15,906 bases of DNA, from positions 1 to 15,906 of the forward strand of contig JASLBZ010000044.1 of the NCBI GenBank assembly GCA_030146285.1, written 5' to 3'. Position numbers and translations under genes: made by a program. The number at the start of each line of letters is the position of its first letter. Position 1 is the first letter of the stretch. Shown piece by piece: positions 1 through 6,437 of the stretch. The DNA is from Neisseriaceae bacterium. Lineage in GTDB: Bacteria > Pseudomonadota > Gammaproteobacteria > Burkholderiales > Neisseriaceae. Under the pieces are notes generated by a model. The model did no database searches. It was not told the DNA's origin and saw nothing but the letters and a program-made list of their open reading frames with translations.

Positions 1-76
1 AAGCATTCTTACCACCTACTTGCTCCACATCGGTCATGCGTAGATTTTCAAACCAAATTACGTTATTGCCGGCCAT
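1..76 (-). CDS. ppsA: Phosphoenolpyruvate synthase, N-terminal fragment (cut by window edge)
   Basis: The minus strand from 76 reads ATG followed by 24 more codons and then runs off the window. The fragment has the N-terminal pattern of PEP synthase: a VIWFENL stretch, then MTDVEQVGGKNA, matching the conserved V-GGKNASLGE opening of the nucleotide-binding domain. PpsA converts pyruvate, ATP and water to phosphoenolpyruvate, AMP and phosphate in the cytoplasm, the first step of gluconeogenesis from pyruvate. A GGAT about ten bases before the ATG may serve as ribosome binding site. A good promoter lies at 125-153. Its regulator gene ppsR is at 3064-3885. Only about 25 residues are visible, so the call rests on a short but distinctive motif. 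The break is the window end, not a mutation. Confidence 0.85.
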   Translation of the reverse strand, partial: MAGNNVIWFENLRMTDVEQVGGKNA

Positions 77-124
77 TTTTCAGTATCCAAGTCGTTAAAT
101 AAAAAACTAGTAAAAATCCGTAGT

Positions 125-153
125 ATTTTATCGCCTCAACGGTTTTGTGTCAT
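125..153 (-). promoter_or_regulatory. Predicted sigma-70 promoter of ppsA
   Basis: On the minus strand ATGACA (148-153) and TAAAAT (125-130) are separated by exactly 17 bp. Each differs from consensus by one base. Transcription would start near 118 and give a leader of about 40 nucleotides before the ppsA ATG at 76. Prediction from motif and spacing only. Confidence 0.6.
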
Positions 154-163
154 GCACTTTTAA

Positions 164-184
164 GTCATATTACGAAAATATGAC
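164..184. promoter_or_regulatory. Perfect dyad upstream of the ppsA promoter, possible regulator binding site
   Basis: GTCATATT (164-171) and AATATGAC (177-184) are perfect reverse complements around a 5-base centre. The dyad sits about 10 bp upstream of the -35 element, with its centre near -56 from the predicted start, a position typical of activator sites. It has no T-tract, so it is unlikely to be a terminator. The binding protein is unknown. Confidence 0.45.
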
Positions 185-592
185 AAGCAGACCCAGCGCC
201 AAGGCAATATTTTTAATATTTAATGCAAAACAAGCAGCTTCGATAGTCGATAATCCTGCTGTTTTCATGTTTCGTGTAACTTTACATATATTCACAAATG
301 AAAGCAAGTGCCTATTAATTAAGCACTTTCATTCAAATACGAAGGTGAAATCCTGATTTAAAATACCACTATTGGCCTATAAATCATAGTACTAATATCA
401 TTAAACAGCCATGATAATGTTTTGTTTTCAATACAAAATATGCAAATAGAATGGTATTCAAAATACAATTTATAAAAAATAAAATCAAAAATATCAATCT
501 TTGCATCCGAAAGTACCCACTCTTGGGCATTTTTACGATACTCTCATGTATGTGTACTAATTTATTTTCTATTTTTAACTCACACTCACGAC

Positions 593-1963
593 ATGAATAC
601 ATTAAATAATAAATCAGCCATGCTCTACCAAAGTAACAACGCCTACACTGGAGAAACCTTGTACCAAAGGCCAATAGATGCCCTGCCGACGTTACAAAAT
701 AAGATGCAGCAATTGCGCCAAACACAAAAGGACTGGGCCAGTTTAAAGGTTACTGACCGCACCGCTCAACTGCAATTGTTTGCAGAGCGTTTGGCTCGTC
801 ATAAAGATGCTTTGGCGCAAATGGTCTGCGAAGAAGTGGGTCGCTGCTTGCGTGAATGCCATGCAGAATTGGACAAATCAATAGAGTTAATCCAATACTA
901 CAGTCGTTTGGCACCTGAATTGCTGGACAAAAAAACCATTGCAACCCAAGCCAGCCTAAGCCAAGTGCGCTTTGAACCTTTGGGCATTGTCTTGGCTGTG
1001 ATGCCTTGGAATTACCCCATTTGGCAATTGATTCGCTTTGCCATTCCTGCCCTGTGTGCTGGCAATGCCTGTGTGGTAAAGCCTGCGCCAAGCGTGGTGC
1101 GTGTCACCGAAGCCCTATTCAAAATCACCGAGGACTTACCCTTTATTGCTGTTTATTTGGCCAATGAAGATACCGAAGCTGCCATTGCCTTAAGCGACGC
1201 CATGGCATTTACGGGCTCAACCCAAACAGGCCAGCATTTGGCCAGTTTGGCAGGCAAACATTTGAAAAAATCGGTGCTAGAACTGGGTGGCAGCAATGCG
1301 TTTATCGTATTAAAAGATGCTGACATTGAGCAAGCTGCCAAAGATGCATGCCATTCACGCTTTCGTGATGCAGGACAATCATGCAATGCTGCTAAACGCA
1401 TTATCGTTGAAGAAAGCGTGTTTGAAGCCTTTAAAACTGCCTTTTTACAAGAATGCCAAAACTTACACATGGGCAACCCCATGCAGCCTGAAACCACGTT
1501 AGCACCATTACACACACTGGCTGTTCGCAACAAAGCACATGAACAAGTTTTGGATGCCATCGCCAATGGTGCGGTGTGCTTATTGGGCGGCACATTGCCA
1601 GATGCCAATAGTCACTTCTACCCAGCCACGGTACTGGATAAGGTCAATCCAAACTGCCGCATGTACCGCGAAGAGGTTTTCGGCCCAGTGGTGAGCCTAT
1701 TGCATGCCAAAGATGCTGCCGATGCCATTGCTTTGGCCAATGACAATCCTTTTGGCTTGGGCGCTGCGATTTACAGTGCAGATGTTCAAACTGCTTGGCA
1801 ATTGGCAAGCGATTTGAATGTCGGTAGCGTTTTTATCAACCGCCACACCAGCAGTGATTTGCGCCTGCCTTTTGGTGGGGTCAAGGCTTCTGGCTTTGGT
1901 CGTGAATTGTCTGAGTTTGGCTTGTATGAATTTGTGAATGTCAAAACCTACTGGCAAAAATAA
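593..1963 (+). CDS. Aldehyde dehydrogenase, Sad/YneI-like (probable succinate-semialdehyde dehydrogenase)
   Basis: A 456-residue NAD(P)-dependent aldehyde dehydrogenase, full length for the family. Visible marks are MPWN with the oxyanion Asn at 140, the cofactor-binding Lys at 163 (VVKPAP), GSTQTG at 208-213, the general base Glu 230 in LELGG, the nucleophile Cys 264 in GQSC, EVFGP from 361, and a C-terminal PFGGVKASGFGRE block from 426. The overall pattern resembles E. coli Sad (YneI), which oxidises succinate semialdehyde to succinate. The exact substrate cannot be read from sequence. No clear ribosome binding site precedes the ATG at 593; an in-frame ATG at 620 is no better, so the start is uncertain. 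It is transcribed alone and ends at the strong terminator at 1981-2025. A one-mismatch uptake sequence lies inside it at 1481-1492. Confidence 0.9.
   Translation: MNTLNNKSAMLYQSNNAYTGETLYQRPIDALPTLQNKMQQLRQTQKDWASLKVTDRTAQLQLFAERLARHKDALAQMVCEEVGRCLRECHAELDKSIELIQYYSRLAPELLDKKTIATQASLSQVRFEPLGIVLAVMPWNYPIWQLIRFAIPALCAGNACVVKPAPSVVRVTEALFKITEDLPFIAVYLANEDTEAAIALSDAMAFTGSTQTGQHLASLAGKHLKKSVLELGGSNAFIVLKDADIEQAAKDACHSRFRDAGQSCNAAKRIIVEESVFEAFKTAFLQECQNLHMGNPMQPETTLAPLHTLAVRNKAHEQVLDAIANGAVCLLGGTLPDANSHFYPATVLDKVNPNCRMYREEVFGPVVSLLHAKDAADAIALANDNPFGLGAAIYSADVQTAWQLASDLNVGSVFINRHTSSDLRLPFGGVKASGFGRELSEFGLYEFVNVKTYWQK
1481..1492 (+). repeat. Near-match DNA uptake sequence inside the aldehyde dehydrogenase gene
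   Basis: ATGCAGCCTGAA differs at one position from the perfect 12-mer at 3033-3044. It lies in coding sequence, so it could be chance or a decayed or variant uptake signal. Confidence 0.4.
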
Positions 1964-1980
1964 TGGCATAGCCACTGGCA

Positions 1981-2025
1981 AAAAACCAACAGCCGTTAGT
2001 CACCTGTTAACGGCTGTTGGTTTTT
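1981..2025. terminator. Bidirectional intrinsic terminator between the dehydrogenase gene and proC
   Basis: A perfect 13-bp stem, CCAACAGCCGTTA (1986-1998) with TAACGGCTGTTGG (2008-2020), carries a 9-base loop and is flanked by five A and five T. It can stop the plus-strand dehydrogenase transcript and the minus-strand proC transcript. A weaker AT-rich hairpin at 2094-2117 lies nearer the proC stop but has no following T-tract on that strand. Confidence 0.9.
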
Positions 2026-2133
2026 AAGTGAGCAATCACCCAAAAGAAGATTATCCCAATAACACGTTAAGATGCCTTAACCATTATTGACCATGTGTTT
2101 TTAACTTTAAAAGCACACGGCAAGTATGAACAA

Positions 2134-2955
2134 TCAAAACAGTTTTTGCATCTCATCAGCCCGATGAATGGCGGCTTGCATGGCAAGCGCAACAGTGTCT
2201 TCTAATTGGTGCTCGGCAAAAACATTCAAAGCCGCTGCGGTTGTGCCGCCTTTTGAGGTCACATTTTCACGCAAAGTTGCAAAAGCCATGTCGTTGTCAA
2301 CCGCGGCCAATGCGGCTGCGCCTTTGGCAGCCTGTAACACCAAAGATCTAGCTGTTGCTGCATCAAAACCCAAATCTTCTGCTTTTTGCTGCATGGCTTG
2401 CATAAACAAGAAAAAATAGGCAGGTGAGCTGCCAGTGACGGCAATAATATCGTTAATCTGAGCTTCTTTTTCTACCCATGCCACCTGACCCACCGCTTGC
2501 ATTAATGCACTGGCGTAGTCTTTGTCTTGTTCTGAGACATTGCTCGTTGCAAATAACCCTGCCACACCTTCACCCACCAGCGACGGGGTATTGGGCATAA
2601 TGCGAATTAAATTCACAGCGCAATCCAAATAATCGTTATAGCGTTCGCTTACAATCCCTGCGGCAATGGTTAACACCAGTTTGTTCTCAAAATTTACATG
2701 CCCTTTTAGAGCCTCGCACACCGCCTGCATCAATTGCGGCTTAACCGACAATACCACCACATCGGCTGCATTAGCCGCTGCAATATTATCGCCACTGCTA
2801 ATCACACCCAAGCTTGTTGCCAAAGCATCGCGATTTTGACTGCTAGGTGCGGTGACGGTAATCAAATCTGCTGGGTAGCCATTTTTCACCAAGCCCGAGA
2901 CAATGGCACCGGCCATATTGCCCGCCCCAATAAAAGCAATCTTGCGTTGATTCAT
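2134..2955 (-). CDS. proC: Pyrroline-5-carboxylate reductase
   Basis: Last step of proline synthesis: NAD(P)H-dependent reduction of 1-pyrroline-5-carboxylate to L-proline in the cytoplasm. The 273-residue product has the Rossmann motif GAGNMA at 10-15, SVKPQ at 70-74, IMPNTP at 109-114, TGSSPAYF at 164-171 and the family signature around KGGTT (225-229). The start is set at 2955: AAAGGA precedes it at good spacing and the protein then opens with MNQRKIAFIG as usual. A frame extending to 3012 adds 19 residues that do not fit the family and overlap the upstream hairpin region. It lies 108 bases downstream of ppsR on the same strand, with an inverted uptake-sequence pair between them that may reduce read-through. 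Confidence 0.95.
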   Translation of the reverse strand: MNQRKIAFIGAGNMAGAIVSGLVKNGYPADLITVTAPSSQNRDALATSLGVISSGDNIAAANAADVVVLSVKPQLMQAVCEALKGHVNFENKLVLTIAAGIVSERYNDYLDCAVNLIRIMPNTPSLVGEGVAGLFATSNVSEQDKDYASALMQAVGQVAWVEKEAQINDIIAVTGSSPAYFFLFMQAMQQKAEDLGFDAATARSLVLQAAKGAAALAAVDNDMAFATLRENVTSKGGTTAAALNVFAEHQLEDTVALAMQAAIHRADEMQKLF

Positions 2956-3024
2956 GTTTTTTATCCTTTGTATTGTGTTGTCAATTGTATTGGCAAACAT
3001 CTTGATGGCCATAACAAGAAATAA

Positions 3025-3044
3025 GCAGCCTTTTCAGGCTGCCT
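3025..3044 (-). repeat. DNA uptake sequence in an inverted pair, probable terminator or attenuator between ppsR and proC
   Basis: The minus strand carries AGGCAGCCTGAA at 3033-3044, followed by a partial inverted copy, so that GGCAGCC and GGCTGC form a 6-bp G+C-rich stem (3025-3030 with 3037-3042) around a 6-base loop. Paired uptake sequences acting as terminators behind genes are well known in Neisseriaceae. The 12-mer is, from memory, the Kingella kingae dialect. The run after the stem is only moderately T-rich, so termination may be partial and proC may still be read from ppsR. Confidence 0.8.
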
Positions 3045-3063
3045 GTATTGATCGCCACCCTAT

Positions 3064-3885
3064 TTAAAAACGGCGACTAATGCCTGTTTTTTGCAAAATA
3101 TTGGCAGCCAACTCTTCTACTGATTTGTGTGTTGTGCTCATGTACGGAATATTGTACTGGCGGAACATTTCTTCAGCATCGCGAATTTCACTGCGGCAAT
3201 TGCTAAGACTGGCATAAGTTGAATCGGGTCTGCGCTCAGTACGAATGTGATGCAAGCGATCAGAGTCGATGGTTAGACCAAACAATTTTTTGCGAAACGG
3301 TTTTAACATGCGTGGCAAATCAGTGCTACACAAATCATCTGGGGTTAATGGATAATTCGCTGCGCGTATGCCGTATTGCAAAGCAAGATACAAACAAGTT
3401 GGCGTTTTGCCAGAACGAGACACACCGACCAAAATAATATCGGCTTTTTGCAATTCCTTATCGGTAATGCCATCGTCGTGGTTTAAACTAAAATTCACTG
3501 CTTCCATGCGGGCATCATAGCGATCGGTATCTTGTATACCATGAATATTGCCCACCAAATGGCTGGCAGAAGTGCCCAGCTCTTGCTCTAAAATACCCAC
3601 AAAGGCATCAAAAAAATCCAAATGCAAACCTTTACTGGTTTTGATAATTTGGCGGATTTCTTCATTCACAATACTGGAAAACACAATCGGACGAACCTGT
3701 CCTGAGTGCGCAGCTTCGTTGATGATTTCGACCATCTCATGCGCTTTTTCTGTGGTATCAATAAAAGGATGCACGCTGCGTTTGAATTGAATGTGATTAA
3801 ACTGATTTAATAAGGCCTCTCCCATGCTTTCAGAAGTAATACCGGTTCGATCAGAAACAACAAAGGCTGAGCGATTTTCATTCAT
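3064..3885 (-). CDS. ppsR: PEP synthase regulatory kinase/pyrophosphorylase (DUF299 family)
   Basis: A 273-residue cytoplasmic protein of the PpsR/PDRP family. In E. coli the enzyme inactivates PEP synthase by ADP-dependent threonine phosphorylation and reactivates it by phosphate-dependent removal of the phosphate. Seen here: SDRTGITSE near the N-terminus, RPIVFSSIV near 65-73, HDDGI near 136-140, the P-loop GVSRSGKT at 154-161, the IRAANYPL block, KLFGLTID near 200-207 and a C-terminal GISRRF. Length is normal. TTGGA lies about eight bases before the ATG. An extended -10 at 3926-3934 is the likely promoter. The target gene ppsA begins at position 76 in the same arm, supporting the assignment. 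Confidence 0.95.
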   Translation of the reverse strand: MNENRSAFVVSDRTGITSESMGEALLNQFNHIQFKRSVHPFIDTTEKAHEMVEIINEAAHSGQVRPIVFSSIVNEEIRQIIKTSKGLHLDFFDAFVGILEQELGTSASHLVGNIHGIQDTDRYDARMEAVNFSLNHDDGITDKELQKADIILVGVSRSGKTPTCLYLALQYGIRAANYPLTPDDLCSTDLPRMLKPFRKKLFGLTIDSDRLHHIRTERRPDSTYASLSNCRSEIRDAEEMFRQYNIPYMSTTHKSVEELAANILQKTGISRRF

Positions 3886-3925
3886 GTGTTTTCCAATGCT
3901 TGTATTCGTTTGGATGTAAAATCAC

Positions 3926-3934
3926 AATATACCA
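3926..3934 (-). promoter_or_regulatory. Predicted extended -10 promoter of ppsR (and proC)
   Basis: The minus strand reads TGGTATATT, a TGn extended -10 with a 5-of-6 hexamer, about 41 bases upstream of the ppsR ATG. No good -35 is present, as is common for extended -10 promoters. Confidence 0.45.
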
Positions 3935-4000
3935 TTAATTGCGCCGGCTTGTTTTTGACTTCAAGCCATCCATTCATTTTAATGGGCTTATTTTGATGTA

Positions 4001-4010
4001 AACCTAGGTT
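4001..4010. promoter_or_regulatory. 10-bp perfect palindrome in the ppsR/secreted-protein divergent region
   Basis: AACCTAGGTT is self-complementary and flanked by near-symmetrical A/T bases. It lies between the promoter of ppsR and that of the secreted protein gene, where a shared operator could sit. No binding protein can be named. Confidence 0.25.
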
Positions 4011-4085
4011 AATCAGACTCACTACTGGTACTCACCTGACCTTACCCCCCACAAAACATTCTATTATCATGCTCAAACACCAGTT

Positions 4086-4094
4086 TGTTACAAT
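4086..4094 (+). promoter_or_regulatory. Predicted extended -10 promoter of the secreted protein gene
   Basis: TGTTACAAT is a TGn extended -10 with a 5-of-6 hexamer, 73 bases before the ATG at 4168. The -35 region is weak. Confidence 0.4.
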
Positions 4095-4167
4095 GTCTGC
4101 ATGCGGCATTGGATAACGACAAATCCAACAAAACCACACCACTTTTGCCTATTTAAGGACAATAACT

Positions 4168-4923
4168 ATGGGAAAATCCACTCTAGCCACTTTCTTTTTG
4201 ACACTGTTCATCAGCCCTCTGAGCCATGCGCAAGATTCGGTTGAAAAAGAGATAGCACAAGCTTGTCAAAAAACGCCACAATACGGCAAAATGGGTCGGG
4301 ATTATTATGATAAAAAACACTATTCCAAAGCTTTAGAACAGTTTGAGTACCAAGCCGCATGGCTGCCTTTTTGTGCTTACAATCAAGAACAAGATACGAC
4401 TCGCATTACAGACAATGACATTGCTATTAGCCAAAACAATGTTGGCCTAACCCATGCAAAGTTAAACCATCCTTTGTGGGCACGTGCATGGTTTAAGTTA
4501 AGCCCAGAATCCAAAACCAGCCTGTTTAATTTAAGCCAACTACCAACCCCAACCATCACCAAAGATTTAAGTGGCGACTATGTAGACTATTCTGGCTTTG
4601 GTCAATGGAATTACATTACCGTGGATAAAAACAAAAAAACCAAACAATATGATGTGAGTTTCAGTGGTGTTTATATGGGTTTGCGAAGTTTGATTTATGG
4701 CCCGAATATGGGACAGTTTGATATCAATATGCCATTGAATAAAACCCAAGCACATTATCAATATGAACAATGCCGTATTAATTTGGCATTTGAAGCTGAC
4801 CCCAAGCAAGGCCAGTTTGTGAAGGTCACCCAAGAAGGTGAAGGTTATAACTGCGGTTTTGGTCACAACGTCAATGCAGTCGGAACCTATTATAAGGTAG
4901 AGAGAATTAAAAAGATGAACTAA
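4168..4923 (+). CDS. Secreted (periplasmic) protein of unknown function with TPR-like N-terminal part
   Basis: I do not recognise a named family. The 251-residue product starts with a clear Sec signal peptide: Lys 3, a hydrophobic core at about 6-18, and a probable cleavage after SHA (residue 21), leaving a mature protein of about 230 residues. Residues 38-65 (GRDYYDKKHYSKALEQFEYQ) and 85-115 look like TPR or Sel1-type helical pairs. From about 130 the sequence turns rich in aromatic residues and likely beta strands (SGDYVDYSGFGQWNYITV). Four cysteines at 33, 69, 202 and 229 would permit two disulfides in the periplasm. No lipobox is present. AAGGA precedes the ATG at good spacing. It is transcribed alone, divergent from ppsR and convergent with the TetR gene, so context gives no function. 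Confidence 0.8.
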   Translation: MGKSTLATFFLTLFISPLSHAQDSVEKEIAQACQKTPQYGKMGRDYYDKKHYSKALEQFEYQAAWLPFCAYNQEQDTTRITDNDIAISQNNVGLTHAKLNHPLWARAWFKLSPESKTSLFNLSQLPTPTITKDLSGDYVDYSGFGQWNYITVDKNKKTKQYDVSFSGVYMGLRSLIYGPNMGQFDINMPLNKTQAHYQYEQCRINLAFEADPKQGQFVKVTQEGEGYNCGFGHNVNAVGTYYKVERIKKMN

Positions 4924-4939
4924 TCATCCAAGAAATGGC

Positions 4940-5029
4940 GCTGGCTCACCAGCCTCTTCGATTGCAAACCCAGCTGCAAGTTTGTAATCGAACAGGTTTC
5001 AGCAGCGCGCTCCCAGCTTTTTGAAAAGC
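4940..5029. other. Hairpin-rich convergent gap between the secreted protein gene and the TetR gene
   Basis: Four self-complementary elements sit in 90 bases: GCTGG/CCAGC (4940-4953); a 13-bp stem with one G-T pair (4957-4969 with 4980-4992, 10-base loop containing CAGCTG); the palindrome AGCGCGCT (5004-5011); and GCTTTT/AAAAGC (5016-5029). None has a proper T-tract, so a classical terminator is not clear, although both converging genes must end here. Confidence 0.55.
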
Positions 5030-5036
5030 AATAGAA

Positions 5037-5660
5037 TCAGGCTTTTCGCAAGAAATTAACATAAGCCATAGTGAAATCAATGGCCTCTTTGATGGCCTTA
5101 TCTTTTGCATCAGCTGATACAATGTCATTTAACAATATGGTTTTCAAAAACAACTGCCCACGCAAACTGGCAATAAATTGGTTGACAATGGCCTCGACTA
5201 CACTGTCTGCCAAACCTTGTAAATCAGGATGCATGCTTAAGCGCTCGACTAAGAAGCGATAACTGCGTTGCATTCCGAACTGGTAAACCATTTCTCCAAC
5301 TTCAGGATGTTTTTTGGACTCTGCAATGGCTAGGCGGTAAGAGTCAATAGCATTTTTTGACAGTATTACTTTGTAATACATATAACCAAATTGCTCCAAC
5401 GCTTTTTCCAAACAGCACTCGGGTAAATCTGCCTCCAAATCCGTCAAAATATTCATAACAATATTTTCAACAACCGCTTTAAACAAGCCCTCTTTGTTAC
5501 CAAAAATATCATAAATGCTGGATTTTGAACCGCCGGACAAATTGTTGATAATCGCAACAGTTGTGGCTTCATAACCATATTTTAAAAAAGCGGTTTGAGC
5601 TGCTTTAATAATGACCTGTGCCCTTTTTTTTCCTTTTGGTGTACTCAGCATGATTACCAT
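5037..5660 (-). CDS. TetR/AcrR family transcriptional regulator
   Basis: A 207-residue DNA-binding regulator. The N-terminal helix-turn-helix covers about residues 12-60, with the typical AAQTAFLKYGYEATTV helix and the recognition segment GGSKSSIYDIFGNKEGLF near 43-60. The rest is a helical ligand-binding and dimer domain; YRLAIAESKKHPEVGEMVY resembles the AefR-like C-terminal type, by memory only. The ATG at 5660 is preferred: AAGG lies eight bases upstream of it, whereas a TTG six bases earlier is too close and the ATG at 5651 is too far. It is transcribed divergently from the YchJ-family gene with a 197-base gap, so it may control itself and that gene. No efflux pump is adjacent, and the ligand is unknown. 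Confidence 0.88.
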   Translation of the reverse strand: MVIMLSTPKGKKRAQVIIKAAQTAFLKYGYEATTVAIINNLSGGSKSSIYDIFGNKEGLFKAVVENIVMNILTDLEADLPECCLEKALEQFGYMYYKVILSKNAIDSYRLAIAESKKHPEVGEMVYQFGMQRSYRFLVERLSMHPDLQGLADSVVEAIVNQFIASLRGQLFLKTILLNDIVSADAKDKAIKEAIDFTMAYVNFLRKA

Positions 5661-5764
5661 ATTCAATACCTTACTTTAATTAAAATTCTTAGCCAATACC
5701 CATCGAAACCTTAACTGGTTTTGTTTTTGAACAATTAGTCACAAATCACAATAAGATGTTATAG

Positions 5765-5799
5765 GATATCATACTACCTTTCACACAAAACAAACTACC
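5765..5799. promoter_or_regulatory. Candidate operator region between the TetR and YchJ-family genes
   Basis: GATATC (5765-5770) is followed by two direct copies of ACTACC (5773-5778 and 5794-5799) spaced 21 bp, two helical turns, placing them on one face of the DNA. TetR proteins usually bind inverted repeats, which I do not see clearly, so this is tentative. Confidence 0.25.
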
Positions 5800-5857
5800 A
5801 TAGCAGCAGAAAAAATGTTTAAAATCCACCATAATGAATTTAAAATTTAAAGATACC

Positions 5858-6328
5858 ATGACAGACACCAGATTATGCCCTTGCCAATCAAACCAAACTT
5901 ACCTTGACTGCTGCCATACCCTGCACAATGGCAGCCGACACGCCCAAACCGCAGAAGAATTAATGCGCTCTCGCTACAGCGCCTATGTTGTACACGATGT
6001 TGATTATTTGGTGGCAACCACACTACCTAGCCAACAAACCTTGTTGGACATTGATGGCATACGCGCGTGGAGTGAGAACAGCACTTGGCTGGGATTGGAA
6101 ATACTCTCTTTTGAATCATTGCCACCTAAACATGCCACGGTCAGCTTTGTAGCACATTGGCAAGAGGCAGGCGAAAATTGCCAGCACCAAGAGCAATCTT
6201 ATTTTGTCACAAACCAAGACACTTGGTATTTTATTGACCCCACTGTCAAAATGAGTGTCAATCGAAATGATGAATGCATTTGTGGCAATGGTAAAAAATT
6301 CAAAAAATGCTGTGGCATCTATTTATAA
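5858..6328 (+). CDS. YchJ-family SEC-C motif protein (UPF0225)
   Basis: The product is a small cytoplasmic protein of unproved function. It has a CxC-x8-CC zinc-type motif at each end: Cys 7, 9, 18 and 19 near the N-terminus and Cys 140, 142, 151 and 152 in the SEC-C motif near the C-terminus (ECICGNGKKFKKCCG). Between them is the YchJ core with LMRSRYSAYVVHDVDYLV near 35-52 and a WYFIDPT strand, which in relatives folds like NTF2. With the start at 5858 the protein has 156 residues and its MTDTRLCPC opening matches E. coli YchJ; an ATG at 5834 would add eight atypical residues and has no better ribosome binding site. SEC-C motifs are also found on SecA, where they bind zinc and SecB or ribosomes; no such role is shown here. 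Confidence 0.88.
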   Translation: MTDTRLCPCQSNQTYLDCCHTLHNGSRHAQTAEELMRSRYSAYVVHDVDYLVATTLPSQQTLLDIDGIRAWSENSTWLGLEILSFESLPPKHATVSFVAHWQEAGENCQHQEQSYFVTNQDTWYFIDPTVKMSVNRNDECICGNGKKFKKCCGIYL

Positions 6329-6396
6329 TATGCGCCATACGCTGTAACTTTTATCTGCTGTTAGTAAAATATTTAAGCCTTGCCTCGATTAGTCAA

Positions 6397-6405
6397 TGCT
6401 ATAAT
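6397..6405 (+). promoter_or_regulatory. Predicted extended -10 promoter of rdgC-dcd
   Basis: TGCTATAAT is a perfect TGn extended -10 with a consensus hexamer. Transcription would start near 6412, about 26 bases before the rdgC ATG. No strong -35 is evident. Confidence 0.65.
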
Positions 6406-6437
6406 ACCGCCCAATCAATACCAAGGATGGCATCAAT

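Larger units (their letters stand above)
77..592. other. 516-base non-coding region between divergent ppsA and the aldehyde dehydrogenase gene
   Basis: This is a very AT-rich divergent control region. It holds the ppsA promoter (125-153), a perfect 8-bp dyad (164-184), an imperfect bulged hairpin around 297-334 built on AAGTGC and GCACTT, and a small CCCA/TGGG hairpin followed by CATTTTT at 516-532 in the likely leader of the dehydrogenase gene. A weak candidate promoter for that gene is TTGGCC (372-377) with TATCAT (396-401), 18-bp spacer. Open frames here are short, lack ribosome binding sites and overlap the promoter, so I do not call them genes. Confidence 0.6.

Noticed and set aside
147..356. 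69-codon open frame (plus strand) in the ppsA/dehydrogenase gap, and its mirror at 15551-15760
   Set aside because: It starts with GTG without a ribosome binding site, lies opposite the ppsA promoter and dyad, and its product shows no domain features.
384..725. 113-codon minus-strand open frame overlapping the start of the dehydrogenase gene
   Set aside because: Antisense to a well-supported gene, with no ribosome site. The hydrophobic stretch comes from reading AT-rich DNA in reverse.
1153..1608. Long antisense open frame (151 codons) inside the dehydrogenase gene
   Set aside because: Typical shadow frame of a real coding sequence; the sense strand carries all catalytic motifs of the family.
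4957..4992. Intrinsic terminator of the secreted protein gene or the TetR gene
   Set aside because: The stem is strong but no run of T follows on either strand, so it is listed only as a hairpin.
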